Under the pieces are notes generated by a model, which ran no database searches, had not been told where the DNA came from, and worked only from the letters and a program-made list of their open reading frames with translations. The position numbers and the translations under genes are program-made. From assembly GCF_009766095.1 (NCBI RefSeq), contig NZ_LMUD01000031.1, positions 147,677-201,159 of the forward strand: 53,483 bases of DNA. Reading direction: 5' to 3'. Source of the stretch: Granulicella sp. S190. GTDB lineage: Bacteria; Acidobacteriota; Terriglobia; Terriglobales; Acidobacteriaceae. Each line of letters opens with the position of its first letter. The first letter of the stretch is position 1. Shown piece by piece: positions 28,190 to 35,960 of this stretch.

Positions 28190-29003
28190 GCTTTCCACCG
28201 ATCGCAGCGGTAATGTCGGCAGCGGCCTTTCGCAACATCTTGGTCACTCGAGCAGCATCCTTGGACGACCGGTTGTATTCGATGTAGGGAACCGTCAGCG
28301 CCCCCACAGGGCAGCTTCTATCGTCCAAAATCGGAAAGCTTATATTCATCACACCCTTTACCAGATAGCTGGCACGCTTCTCGTAGCCTGCATTGCGAAT
28401 GCGCAACAGATGCGCACTAAGATCTCGCGATGGCCTTTTACCGCTCTCACGACTCCAAACCGCAATAGAACGGGCGCGCAGCACATCGTCCATATGCGCC
28501 AGAATCACATAGCCGCTGGCTGCTTCCATCAGATCCACCGTAGATCCCGGCTTCACATAGAAACCAATGCTCGTCGGTGCATTTACCTGTGCAAGAATCA
28601 CCACGCGATCGGTCTCGAGCACACCCAGATGGCAGGACTGCAGCGACTCGTGGCTGAGTCTGCTCATGATCGGAAGCGCATCGGCAACCAGGCGCTCCGT
28701 CGGCGGATGCTCCTGCACCAGCTTGAACAGCTTCAAGGTAAGGGAGTACCGCTCCTCCGCAATCTGCGCGATGAATCCGCGGCTCTCCAGGCACAAGAGC
28801 ATGCGAAATATCTCTGACACCGTTCGTTTCAATTCGCGAGCAATCTGGCTTTTGGTCAACCCCCCGGGCTGTCGTGCTAGTAGCTCGATAACATCCAATC
28901 CCTTCTCCAGCGCAGGAGCGGAGTAGATCGTCTTCACACTCTTCATGCTGGGCACAACACCCTCCGTCTTTCCGTCGATCCAAATCCCATCAAGCAGACT
29001 CAA
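28179..29003 (-). CDS. IclR-family transcriptional regulator
   Basis: A 274-residue regulator with an N-terminal winged helix-turn-helix (about 28-90: SAPALEKGLDVIELLARQPG, KSQIARELKRTVSEIFRMLL) and a C-terminal GAF-like effector domain (about 105-270) with the HLGVLETDRVVILAQVNAPT and YLVKGVMNISFPILDDRSCP landmarks. It is the last gene of the fucose operon and overlaps the mutarotase gene by 14 bp. IclR proteins commonly control aromatic or sugar-acid catabolism and respond to a pathway intermediate. Here the most likely targets are the two divergent fucose promoters in 31541-31804; the effector might be L-fuconate or 2-keto-3-deoxy-L-fuconate (inference). Confidence 0.9.
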   Translation of the reverse strand: MSLLDGIWIDGKTEGVVPSMKSVKTIYSAPALEKGLDVIELLARQPGGLTKSQIARELKRTVSEIFRMLLCLESRGFIAQIAEERYSLTLKLFKLVQEHPPTERLVADALPIMSRLSHESLQSCHLGVLETDRVVILAQVNAPTSIGFYVKPGSTVDLMEAASGYVILAHMDDVLRARSIAVWSRESGKRPSRDLSAHLLRIRNAGYEKRASYLVKGVMNISFPILDDRSCPVGALTVPYIEYNRSSKDAARVTKMLRKAAADITAAIGGKLRG

Positions 29004-29373
29004 GGATCACATTGGAATAAGGCGCGGTCCCCGCACTGCGAACCAACCCAATCGCACCCGGCACCCTGCGTTTGAAATCGATATGCGGCTCGAACACAAC
29101 AGGAGGCAGGATCCGTTCAAACTTCTCCACCAGCTCAGTTGTGTTGTGCTCTTTGAACTCAGCAGCCATCCACGCTTTGCCAATCACGAAGTTCGCCGCG
29201 ATCGCCTGCAGCACATTAAGCACGGTAGGCAGGTCGTCCACCAGCGAAATGTCGACCGTCTCAATCTGGGGCCAGAAAGGAAAGCCCCGATCCGCAATCA
29301 CCAATGTATTCGTGTGCCGGATGCGGCTCAAGAGCGAGTTCAGTTGCGGATTCAGAATTCCCGTTCGAAGCAT
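28990..29373 (-). CDS. RbsD/FucU-family mutarotase, probable L-fucose mutarotase
   Basis: A 127-residue member of the RbsD/FucU family, which interconverts pyranose/furanose or alpha/beta anomers of ribose and fucose. Landmarks are LNSLLSRIRHTNTLVIADRG with the catalytic-type His and Asp, the GFPFWP strand, and the C-terminal NVILESA. Its place between the diketo-deoxy-fuconate hydrolase gene and the IclR gene, in a fucose-degrading operon, supports L-fucose as the substrate, giving the anomer used by the dehydrogenase. Sequence alone does not separate FucU from RbsD. Confidence 0.85.
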   Translation of the reverse strand: MLRTGILNPQLNSLLSRIRHTNTLVIADRGFPFWPQIETVDISLVDDLPTVLNVLQAIAANFVIGKAWMAAEFKEHNTTELVEKFERILPPVVFEPHIDFKRRVPGAIGLVRSAGTAPYSNVILESA

Positions 29374-29406
29374 GACCCACCCGAAAAATAGAATTTGTAA
29401 CTCTGA

Positions 29407-30237
29407 TCATTCAGTAACCCGCGTCCGATTGCGCAAAGTACCCAGCCGCTCAATATCGATCACCATCTCTTCGTCATCCCTCAGCCAACGAGGTGGTGTA
29501 CGGCCCAAACCAACGCCGGGTGGTGTACCCGTGCTGATGATGTCGCCCGTTTCGAGCGCGACGATCTTCGACAGGTATGCGATCAGCTGGGGAATGCGAA
29601 AGATAAGATCCCGCGTATTCGCATCCTGCATCACTTCCCCGCCAAGCGTAAGCCGGATATCGAGTGCATGAGGATCAGGCACCTCATCGCGCGTAACAAC
29701 ACATGGGCCAAGCGGCGTGAAAGTAGGAAAGCTTTTTCCCAGCGTCCACTGCGAAGTAGCCAACTGCACGCCACGTGCGCTGACATCGTTGACGATCGTA
29801 TACCCAAACACATGCTGCTCCCAATCCCCCTCCGGAATGCGATGGCCGCCCTTCGCAATCACCACCGCTAACTCAGCCTCATAGTCGGGCTGCGTAGCGT
29901 CAGGTGGAAGAAGAACGTCGGTATCCGGACCGGTGATAGACGAGGAGAGTTTTAGGAAGACCGTCGGCACGCTCTGCACCGCCATCTTCGATTCAGCCGC
30001 GTGCTCTCTATAGTTCAGCCCTATGCCAAAGATGCGCGGAGGGTATTGTAAAGGCGCAAGCAACCTCACCTCATCCAGCGGAAGCGACGCGCCATCGAAA
30101 GCCGGCAACGAGCTGCCGCTTCGAATGTAAGCAAGCACAGGATCCGCCTCGCCCTGCCCAAAAGGACGCACCCGATCTCCCTCGAGCACACCTCCGCAAA
30201 CCGCATACTCTTTACTGCTAAACGAGACGAGTTTCAT
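29407..30237 (-). CDS. FAH-family hydrolase, probable 2,4-diketo-3-deoxy-L-fuconate hydrolase
   Basis: A fumarylacetoacetate-hydrolase-fold enzyme of 276 residues from ATG 30237. The longer reading from 30336 lies inside the dehydratase gene and lacks support; the chosen start overlaps that gene by 20 bp. The FAH core is intact: IFGIGLNYREHAAES, the metal-binding YEAELAVVI motif, YTIVNDVSARGVQ, GKSFPTFTPLGP, and the final GDIISTGTPPGVG signature. In the non-phosphorylating L-fucose route a FAH protein splits 2,4-diketo-3-deoxy-L-fuconate into pyruvate and L-lactate; the operon position supports that role over other FAH activities. Confidence 0.85.
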   Translation of the reverse strand: MKLVSFSSKEYAVCGGVLEGDRVRPFGQGEADPVLAYIRSGSSLPAFDGASLPLDEVRLLAPLQYPPRIFGIGLNYREHAAESKMAVQSVPTVFLKLSSSITGPDTDVLLPPDATQPDYEAELAVVIAKGGHRIPEGDWEQHVFGYTIVNDVSARGVQLATSQWTLGKSFPTFTPLGPCVVTRDEVPDPHALDIRLTLGGEVMQDANTRDLIFRIPQLIAYLSKIVALETGDIISTGTPPGVGLGRTPPRWLRDDEEMVIDIERLGTLRNRTRVTE

Positions 30238-31540
30238 GAATATGATCTCTCCAAACAATCCCATCCGGAAAACTGAACTGCTCCAGCGACTCCGGCAGAA
30301 TCTCGATGCTGTATCCAGCTTTCTGCGGAATCGCATAATGACCGCGAACGATCTTCACTGGGTTTCGAAAATGCTCATGGAGATGATCGACATATTCAAT
30401 CACCCGGTCTTCCATCGTGCACGACACTCCAAGGAAATCGAAGATCGAGAGATGCTGAACATACTCGCACAACCCCACCCCACCTGCGTGCGGACACACC
30501 GGAACTCCAAACTTCGCCGCCATCAACAGGATCGCCAGGTTTTCATTCACTCCCGCGACACGGCAGCTATCAATCTGGCAGACATCGATTGCGCCTGCCT
30601 GCAACAGCTGCTTGAACATCACGCTGTTATGGCAATGTTCGCCTGTCGCAATACGAATCGGTTTCACCTCTCGACGAATCCGCGCGTGTCCAAGAATATC
30701 GTCTGGACTCGTAGGCTCTTCCATCCACCACGGCTCGAGCTCAGAGAGTTGCATCGTCCTTCGAATCGCCTCTTCGATGCCCCACTTCTGATTCGCATCC
30801 ACCATCATGCGATTCTTGCGGCCAATCTCCTCACGCACAATTCGTCCACGTCGTAGATCGTCAACAGGGTCGCCGCCCACCTTCAACTTGAAGTGTGTCC
30901 AGCCGTCCTCAATACCTTCGCGGCAAAGCCGCCGAATCTTCTCATCGCTAAAACCGAACCAGCCCACGGAGGTAGTGTAGGCCGGATATCCACGTTGCTC
31001 GAGAATCGCCAGCCGATCCGCCTGACCGCTTTTTCCGTGACGAAGAATCTCCAGCGCCTCAGCAGGCGAAAGCGCATCCTCGATATATCGAAAATCGATG
31101 GCGGAAACAATCTCTTCCGGGCTCATCTCTGCAAGCAGTCGCCACACAGGCTTGCCCATCGTTTTGGCGTAAAGATCCCACACCGCATTGATCAAAGCTC
31201 CGCACGCCAGGTGAATGACGCCCTTCTCCGGCCCCAGCCAGCGAAACTGCGTATCGCCGGTAACCTCGAGATAAAACGCATTCAGGTTGGATACGATGCT
31301 CTCTAGTGTGCGGCCCTGAACAAATCGCCCAAGATACTTCAGCGCACTCACACAAAGCTCGGTGCCGCGGCCAAGCGTGAAGGTCAGGCCATGCCCCTCG
31401 ACTTCACCATCTGTCTCTAGAATGCAGTACGCTGCCGAGTAATCCGGATCCTTATTGACCGCGTCCGAACCGATGCTCTCCCGCGAGGTGGGGAACCGTA
31501 GATCGATAACGCGAACGCCAGTGATCGTTATGGGCTTCAA
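30218..31540 (-). CDS. L-fuconate dehydratase (enolase superfamily)
   Basis: A Mg2+-dependent enolase-superfamily dehydratase converting L-fuconate to 2-keto-3-deoxy-L-fuconate, 440 residues. The mandelate-racemase-type barrel residues are all present: K218 and K220 in HFKLKVGGDP, metal ligands D248 (MVDANQKW), E274 (WMEEP) and E301 (TGEHCHN), and H351 in CPHAGGVGLCEY. As I recall, this set and numbering equal those of the characterised Xanthomonas campestris enzyme, and the PHAGGVGLCE signature is diagnostic of the group. It is the first gene of the leftward fucose operon, about 70 nt downstream of a predicted start of transcription. Confidence 0.95.
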   Translation of the reverse strand: MKPITITGVRVIDLRFPTSRESIGSDAVNKDPDYSAAYCILETDGEVEGHGLTFTLGRGTELCVSALKYLGRFVQGRTLESIVSNLNAFYLEVTGDTQFRWLGPEKGVIHLACGALINAVWDLYAKTMGKPVWRLLAEMSPEEIVSAIDFRYIEDALSPAEALEILRHGKSGQADRLAILEQRGYPAYTTSVGWFGFSDEKIRRLCREGIEDGWTHFKLKVGGDPVDDLRRGRIVREEIGRKNRMMVDANQKWGIEEAIRRTMQLSELEPWWMEEPTSPDDILGHARIRREVKPIRIATGEHCHNSVMFKQLLQAGAIDVCQIDSCRVAGVNENLAILLMAAKFGVPVCPHAGGVGLCEYVQHLSIFDFLGVSCTMEDRVIEYVDHLHEHFRNPVKIVRGHYAIPQKAGYSIEILPESLEQFSFPDGIVWRDHIHETRLV

Positions 31541-31617
31541 ATGCTTCCTCGAAATCTTCTATGCGCCGCAGACAGTTGCGGAGTTGTTTCCGCCATTGAC
31601 TTACAGCCGCAGAACGA

Positions 31618-31647
31618 ATTGTAGTGATGTGTCTAAATTTCCGTCAA
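31618..31647 (-). promoter_or_regulatory. predicted sigma-70 promoter of the fucose operon
   Basis: On the - strand, TTGACG (31647-31642) and TACAAT (31623-31618) are separated by 18 bp, close to consensus. Transcription would start near 31611, leaving a leader of about 70 nt before the L-fuconate dehydratase gene. On the + strand a TTGACT at 31596-31601 may serve the divergent SDR genes. The overlapping signals fit joint control by the IclR regulator. Confidence 0.55.
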
Positions 31648-31804
31648 TAAAAGCTCAATTGCATGGGAGAAACTTATCCGAGAGCTAAAATCAAATACTG
31701 CAAATGCTCTTCCTTGCTTTATCTAAGAGAAGAGCCGCTTCATCTTTTGACACTCTCGCATCACGGGAGTAAAACAGTCTGCGAATCGAGGACACCCCAT
31801 CGCC

Positions 31805-32581
31805 GTGAATCGCCCCTTTCAGCTGACTCAGAGACGCGCCGTAGTGACCGGTGCCGCAAGCGGAATTGGCCTCGCCATCTCCCAGGCCTTCGCAAGCGCC
31901 GGCGCTCATGTCTCCCTGATCGATCTCGACCGCGAAAAAGCCTCGGCTGCAGCCATGGCCATAACCGAGAGCAACAAGCAATCCTGCTCCGGATTCGGCT
32001 GCGACGTATCAAACGAGGCGGGCGTAGCCAGAGTCTTCGCCGAGATCGGCGCCCCAGTCGATATTCTCGTCAACTGCGCAGGTATCGCACACATCGGAAA
32101 TCTACGCAGCACCTCCGTAGAAGATATGGATCGTCTCTATGCAGTCAACGTCCGCGGCACCTATCTGTGCATGCGCGCGGCACTGGAACCGATGCTTGCA
32201 GCAGGGCGCGGCGTCATCCTCAACCTGGCATCGATTGCAGCGACCACCGGACTGTCAGATCGGTTCGCCTACTCGATGACCAAGGGCGCGGTACTCTCCA
32301 TGACGCTCTCGGCCGCCAAGGACTATCTCTCCCAGGGAATTCGCTGCAACTGTATCTCGCCTGCCCGTATTCACACACCCTTTGTCGATGGCTTCGTTAA
32401 GAAGAACTATCCTGACCAGATCGAAGAAAAGATGAAGGCTTTGGCCCAGGCTCAGCCTATCGGACGCATGGGTACGCCGGAAGAAGTAGCTCTGCTCGCA
32501 CTTTATCTTTGTTCCGACGCAGCGTCCTTCCTCACCGGTGCCGATCTTCCCTTGGATGGCGGCTTCTTTAATCTGCGTTAG
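31805..32581 (+). CDS. SDR dehydrogenase, probable 2-keto-3-deoxy-L-fuconate dehydrogenase
   Basis: A classical short-chain dehydrogenase of 258 residues. The NAD(P)-binding TGAASGIG motif lies at 15-22, D40 after the second strand favours NAD+, NCAG is near 90, and the catalytic S143, Y156 and K160 (YSMTK) are present. The start is GTG 31805. It is divergent from the fuconate dehydratase gene and 22 bp before a second SDR gene. The locus needs one SDR to oxidise L-fucose and another to oxidise 2-keto-3-deoxy-L-fuconate. I assign the latter to this gene because the next one looks more like L-fucose dehydrogenases; the two could be swapped. Confidence 0.8.
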   Translation: MNRPFQLTQRRAVVTGAASGIGLAISQAFASAGAHVSLIDLDREKASAAAMAITESNKQSCSGFGCDVSNEAGVARVFAEIGAPVDILVNCAGIAHIGNLRSTSVEDMDRLYAVNVRGTYLCMRAALEPMLAAGRGVILNLASIAATTGLSDRFAYSMTKGAVLSMTLSAAKDYLSQGIRCNCISPARIHTPFVDGFVKKNYPDQIEEKMKALAQAQPIGRMGTPEEVALLALYLCSDAASFLTGADLPLDGGFFNLR

Positions 32582-32603
32582 AAATACCGAGACTGGAGCA
32601 CAG

Positions 32604-33389
32604 ATGGATTTGGGATTGAAAGATCGCGTCATCGTGGTCACCGGTGGTGGAGAAGGCATCGGCCAAGCCATCAGCCGTCTGGCTCTCAACGAAGGAGCAG
32701 CTGTCGTCATCGTCAGCCGAACTTCGCAAAACGTCGAAGACTTTCTGACGGAGATGAAGCAGCAGTCCCTCCCGTGCGACTTCGTCGAAGCGGAGCTCGG
32801 CGATGCAGCCCAGTGCAGGCAAGCAGTCGAGTACATCCGCCAGAAGCATGGGCGAATCGATGGCCTCGTGAACAACGCCGGCTCAAATGACGGCATAGGT
32901 CTGGAGAAGGGCGACCCTGAGCAATTCATGGAAAGCTTGCGGCAGAATCTTCTGCACTACTACGCAATGGCGCACTACGCCCTGCCGATGCTGAAGGCGA
33001 GCCGTGGCGCAATCGTCAATATCAGCTCAAAGGTCGCGCTTACAGGGCAAGGCGGCACATCAGCCTACGCAGCGGCCAAGGGCGCACAACTCGCACTCAC
33101 GCGCGAGTGGGCCGCAGAGTTGCTTCCCTTCGGCATTCGCGTCAACGCAGTGCTCCCTGCCGAAGTACTCACCCCTCTCTACCGGCGTTGGCTCGACAGG
33201 CAGGCCGATCCGGAGGCGGCAAAAGAAAAGATCGTCGCCCACATACCCTTGGGCAAACGCATGACCGAAGCCGCGGAGATCGCTGCTATGACGGTCTTTC
33301 TCCTCTCCTCTACGCAGTCAGGCCACACCACCGCGCAGCATCTCGTCGTCGACGGAGGCTACACGCACCTTGATCGCACGCTGACCTAG
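32604..33389 (+). CDS. SDR dehydrogenase, probable L-fucose dehydrogenase
   Basis: A 261-residue short-chain dehydrogenase. I use ATG 32604, with GGAG upstream, rather than an in-frame ATG at 32538 inside the previous gene. It has TGGGEGIG at 13-20, NNAG near 90, and S141/S142, Y155 and K159 (YAAAK). The N-terminus (MDLGLKDRVIVVTGGGEGIG) resembles characterised L-fucose dehydrogenases of the Burkholderia type as I remember them. That enzyme would oxidise L-fucose to L-fucono-lactone, the first committed step. The cofactor-selecting position after the second strand (VSRT) suggests NADP+ could be used. It ends 20 bp from the convergent Xre gene. Confidence 0.8.
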   Translation: MDLGLKDRVIVVTGGGEGIGQAISRLALNEGAAVVIVSRTSQNVEDFLTEMKQQSLPCDFVEAELGDAAQCRQAVEYIRQKHGRIDGLVNNAGSNDGIGLEKGDPEQFMESLRQNLLHYYAMAHYALPMLKASRGAIVNISSKVALTGQGGTSAYAAAKGAQLALTREWAAELLPFGIRVNAVLPAEVLTPLYRRWLDRQADPEAAKEKIVAHIPLGKRMTEAAEIAAMTVFLLSSTQSGHTTAQHLVVDGGYTHLDRTLT

Positions 33390-33408
33390 CGCCCCCATCT
33401 GAGCCGGA

Positions 33409-33669
33409 TCACTCACCTTTTGCCTCGCTCTTATGCATCTCGTACACCTGCTCGCTCAAAAGGCGAAACGGATCTGGAGAAAACACAGCCTCCACCGGCA
33501 GCTTTAAGAAGCGGCTGATCTTGAAGGCCAGCTCAAGCGAAGGGGTGTAATCCCCCCTTTCAAGAAACCCAATGGTCTGAGGATTCACCCCAACCTCAGA
33601 CGCAAGGGCCTGTCGACTCAACTTTCTCTCGGAACGCAAAACGGCAATGCGGTTATAAAGCATGAGCAT
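33409..33669 (-). CDS. small Xre-family HTH regulator (YozG-like)
   Basis: A compact DNA-binding protein of about 86 residues from ATG 33669; ATG 33663 or TTG 33681 are alternatives. Residues about 5-62 are a Cro/CI-type helix-turn-helix (RIAVLRSERKLSRQALASEV, NPQTIGFLERGDYTPSLELA), followed by KISRFLKLPVEAVF and a short charged tail. Such regulators usually act as dimers and often accompany a membrane protein gene; none is adjacent here. No good ribosome site precedes it. An inverted repeat at 33684-33699 lies just upstream, suitable for autoregulation. Confidence 0.85.
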   Translation of the reverse strand: MLMLYNRIAVLRSERKLSRQALASEVGVNPQTIGFLERGDYTPSLELAFKISRFLKLPVEAVFSPDPFRLLSEQVYEMHKSEAKGE

Positions 33670-33683
33670 GTTGTAGATCAATC

Positions 33684-33699
33684 ATTGCCTATAAGCAAT
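33684..33699. promoter_or_regulatory. inverted repeat, candidate Xre operator
   Basis: ATTGC-CTATAA-GCAAT forms a perfect 5-bp inverted repeat 15 bp upstream of the small Xre regulator start. On the - strand the spacer reads TTATAG and could double as a -10 element. Such overlap suits negative autoregulation; this is inferred. Confidence 0.4.
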
Positions 33700-33885
33700 A
33701 ATACATTATTCATAAACAACTAAAATAATTTGGTAAAAAGTGGCACAGTCTCCCACCGGCAAAGAATGGCTGCTACGCGACCAGCTCAGCCACGCAAATC
33801 ACCACATCTTCACCAGCAAAAAACCATGGTGAATACACGCTCTTTTCCAAAACCACCCTCAAATATGCCCGCAAAAGCACGAAAA

Positions 33886-33916
33886 AGCTCCGGCAGTTGC
33901 CGGAGCTTTTTTTCTA
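33886..33916. terminator. bidirectional Rho-independent terminator
   Basis: AGCTCCGGC, loop AGTT, GCCGGAGCT is a perfect 9-bp GC-rich stem. It is followed by seven T on the + strand and preceded by five A, so it also has a T-run on the - strand. It lies 20-50 bp after the stop of the Fe-S carrier gene and terminates that transcript. Confidence 0.85.
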
Positions 33917-33934
33917 AAAACTAACTTCCAAAAA

Positions 33935-34318
33935 CTAAACGCTGAAGCTCGATCCGCAGCCACAGGTGCTCTTCACCGCAGCATTCTCAAACTTGAATCC
34001 GGCAGCCTCGAGCGTCTCCACGTAGTCCACCGTGCAGTTGCTCAGGTACATGGCCGAAGTCGCATCCACAAACACCTTTAGATCCTCGAACTTATAGACC
34101 TTATCCATCATTCCGCTCTGATTTTCGAACGACATGGAGTACTGGAAACCCGAACATCCACCACCAACCACGCCGATCCTCAGCCCTGCGGGAACCGGTG
34201 TCTGAGTCGCCATAATCTCCCGAACCTTGTTGATCGCAGCAGGAGTCAGGGTCACAGGCGTAGTTGAAACAGCAGGTGCTCCAACAACGACTTCAGGGGT
34301 AATAGTTGCAGTAGACAT
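33935..34318 (-). CDS. A-type iron-sulfur carrier (IscA/ErpA/SufA-like)
   Basis: A 127-residue A-type carrier protein that accepts and delivers Fe-S clusters. ATG 34318 is chosen because AGGAGA lies 8 bases upstream. The first 20 residues are a family-atypical Thr/Pro/Val extension. The HesB-like domain has all three conserved cysteines: C55 in GGGCSGFQY, and C119 and C121 in STCGCGSSF. ErpA, IscA and SufA cannot be told apart here, since no isc or suf genes are adjacent. It is monocistronic, closed by the terminator at 33886-33916. Confidence 0.93.
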   Translation of the reverse strand: MSTATITPEVVVGAPAVSTTPVTLTPAAINKVREIMATQTPVPAGLRIGVVGGGCSGFQYSMSFENQSGMMDKVYKFEDLKVFVDATSAMYLSNCTVDYVETLEAAGFKFENAAVKSTCGCGSSFSV

Positions 34319-34490
34319 CGGCAAATCTCCTCGTCTCATTCAGACTACTTTAAGTGTATGCGCCTGCCCTCACTCCGGCAAGCCCTCAATCACGAGACAC
34401 ATACAATAGATGCACAGGAATCACGTCCGATTCAGCTATACGACACATTGGTGCTGCTACCATCGACCTTGCCTGTTCATCAGATAGAAC

Positions 34491-34664
34491 GTGAAACTAC
34501 TCCTCTTCATCTCGAATGCGTTCATCAACACTATGGGCATCACACAGCCCTCGCCAAAGGCCGCAAACCGCGCGGCCTGGTTCATCTTCACGATGTTGTG
34601 TGCCGTCCTGATCGCGGTCACGACCATCGCGTTACTCGCCATCCACTGGGCCTCCCATCACTAG
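34491..34664 (+). CDS. possible small membrane protein
   Basis: A short reading frame from GTG 34491 (57 residues) or ATG 34533 (43 residues). Its C-terminal part is a single hydrophobic helix (AAWFIFTMLCAVLIAVTTIA) ending in HWASHH, preceded by a Pro/Lys/Ala-rich polar head. This composition is protein-like and resembles small membrane-anchored peptides of this phylum, but no strong ribosome site is seen and no family is recognised. It lies in the gap between the Fe-S carrier and the next small membrane protein. Confidence 0.4.
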   Translation: MKLLLFISNAFINTMGITQPSPKAANRAAWFIFTMLCAVLIAVTTIALLAIHWASHH

Positions 34665-34832
34665 CATTTCAGCCCGTTATAACTTAGTCTCCCCCTCGAA
34701 AAACCCTGTCTCCAAGCGCCCTCAACGAGTATGATGATCGCGGACGGCCCGCTACCAAAGACATAGAAGTTGCACCAATCGGTACTCGGACCGCCGAAAA
34801 CGTCGGCCCTTTTACAGGGCGGAGGAACCGCT

Positions 34833-35108
34833 ATGAGTGCTTTACCTGTTCTCCTAATCGTCTGGGCGGTATTTTCGGCCTGTTTCCTCGCGCTACTCGC
34901 CTACAAGGGACAGCTGACCCGCTATGAAGATGACCAACTCTTCCTCAGCGAAAACGGTTCTGCTCACGAGCAGACGATCCAAACCGAGATCGTTCGTAAG
35001 GTCAATCAGATATCTCCATTTGTCCGCGTCTTCGGCGTCGCCTCCGCTATCATGACCGCAGGCGTCATCGGTATCTTTACCTTCGAGGCATGGCAACAGC
35101 TGAAGTAA
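34833..35108 (+). CDS. small membrane protein with two TM helices
   Basis: A 91-residue protein starting at ATG 34833, with GGAGG eight bases upstream. A TM helix at 4-24 (VLLIVWAVFSACFLALLAY) and another at about 66-85 (VFGVASAIMTAGVIGIFTF) flank a polar segment (GQLTRYEDDQLFLSENGSAH). The family is unknown to me. The dense polar stretch between the helices could face the cytoplasm. The following intergenic hairpin probably ends its transcript. Confidence 0.75.
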   Translation: MSALPVLLIVWAVFSACFLALLAYKGQLTRYEDDQLFLSENGSAHEQTIQTEIVRKVNQISPFVRVFGVASAIMTAGVIGIFTFEAWQQLK

Positions 35109-35434
35109 CTGGCTTTGTCCAATCAATGCCGACCGACCCACTTCAGGACTGTGCTGGCACTCCAACTGCTATCGTGGATCTGCAAAGCTCCGTTAGCACT
35201 GAGACTGAGTGCCAAAATGCGTAGGCTTCTCTTTATACATCGCGTCCACGGCAACTGATTGGTCAGGCCTCCCAAGCTGCCTTTCCTCCTACGGAATTAT
35301 TATTGCAGTGTCCCCAACCTCAGCACGCTATTCGGTAATGTCCTGAATCAATCATAAAGAGCCAGAGACCTCGCGGTCTTTGGCTCTTTATGATTGTGGG
35401 CAAACGATCGGGACGAACAGTTAGAACGAGAGTT
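35109..35434. other. 326-bp intergenic region with hairpin
   Basis: This gap lies between a + strand small membrane protein gene and the - strand RidA gene, so both transcripts end here. Apart from the long inverted repeat at 35349-35394 I see no coding sequence or repeat. Confidence 0.5.
35349..35394. terminator. long bidirectional hairpin terminator
   Basis: AATCATAAAGAGCCA pairs with TGGCTCTTTATGATT, extended inward by AGACC/GGTCT around a TCGC loop with one mismatch. The stem is about 21 bp. It is A-rich on the left and T-rich on the right, as for a two-way terminator between converging genes. Confidence 0.75.
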
Positions 35435-35926
35435 CTACTTCCCTTTCACTGCAATAACTTCAATCTCGATCAACGCCCACGGAGCAGCAAGCGCAGCAAC
35501 CTGTACTGCACTTCTGGCCGGCTTATTGGGTTGATCCTTTGTCCCAAAGAACTGCGTATAAGAGGCCTGCAGACCAGCGAAGTCCAGCTTATTTCCTTTT
35601 TCCGGATCACCGGCCAGGAACACCGTCATCTTCACAACATCTTTCATGTCCAGGCCCTCTGCCTTCAATAGGGCCTGAATCTTGTTCAATGCGCTCAAAG
35701 CCTGCGTCTTAGTATCTCCATAAACAGCAGCGACCCCCTTCGCTTCATCCGCAGTAGTCACGGGAGAGGCTAACTGACCACTCAAATAAAGAGTGTCGCC
35801 GGCCCACACTCCATTCGCTATCGGAGACTTCTCATTAGGTTGAAGATGCTTTACCACAACCTGGGCCTGCATTCCGCACGCAACAGCCATCAACGCCGTC
35901 GCCATCACACCACACTTAATCTTCAT
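35435..35926 (-). CDS. exported RidA/YjgF-family protein
   Basis: A 163-residue RidA-fold protein. ATG 35926 is used because AGGAG lies six bases upstream; another ATG sits two codons earlier. Unlike cytosolic RidA (about 130 residues) it has an N-terminal signal peptide (CGVMATALMAVACGMQAQ). The fold shows the GDTLYLSGQLA strand, NKIQALLKAEGLDMKDVVKM and the conserved Arg in PARSAVQVAAL that binds the carboxylate of 2-imino acids; APWALIEIEVIA follows. RidA hydrolyses reactive imines. It lies 28 bp downstream of a Tat-exported flavin amine oxidase gene, which makes imines, so both probably work together outside the cytoplasm. Confidence 0.9.
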   Translation of the reverse strand: MKIKCGVMATALMAVACGMQAQVVVKHLQPNEKSPIANGVWAGDTLYLSGQLASPVTTADEAKGVAAVYGDTKTQALSALNKIQALLKAEGLDMKDVVKMTVFLAGDPEKGNKLDFAGLQASYTQFFGTKDQPNKPARSAVQVAALAAPWALIEIEVIAVKGK

Positions 35927-35960
35927 CCACATCTCCTATCGATTTTTTTTCATCCAGCAG

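Noticed and set aside
33730..33924. A 64-codon + strand frame
   Set aside because: It runs through the intrinsic terminator and ends in it; composition is not protein-like.
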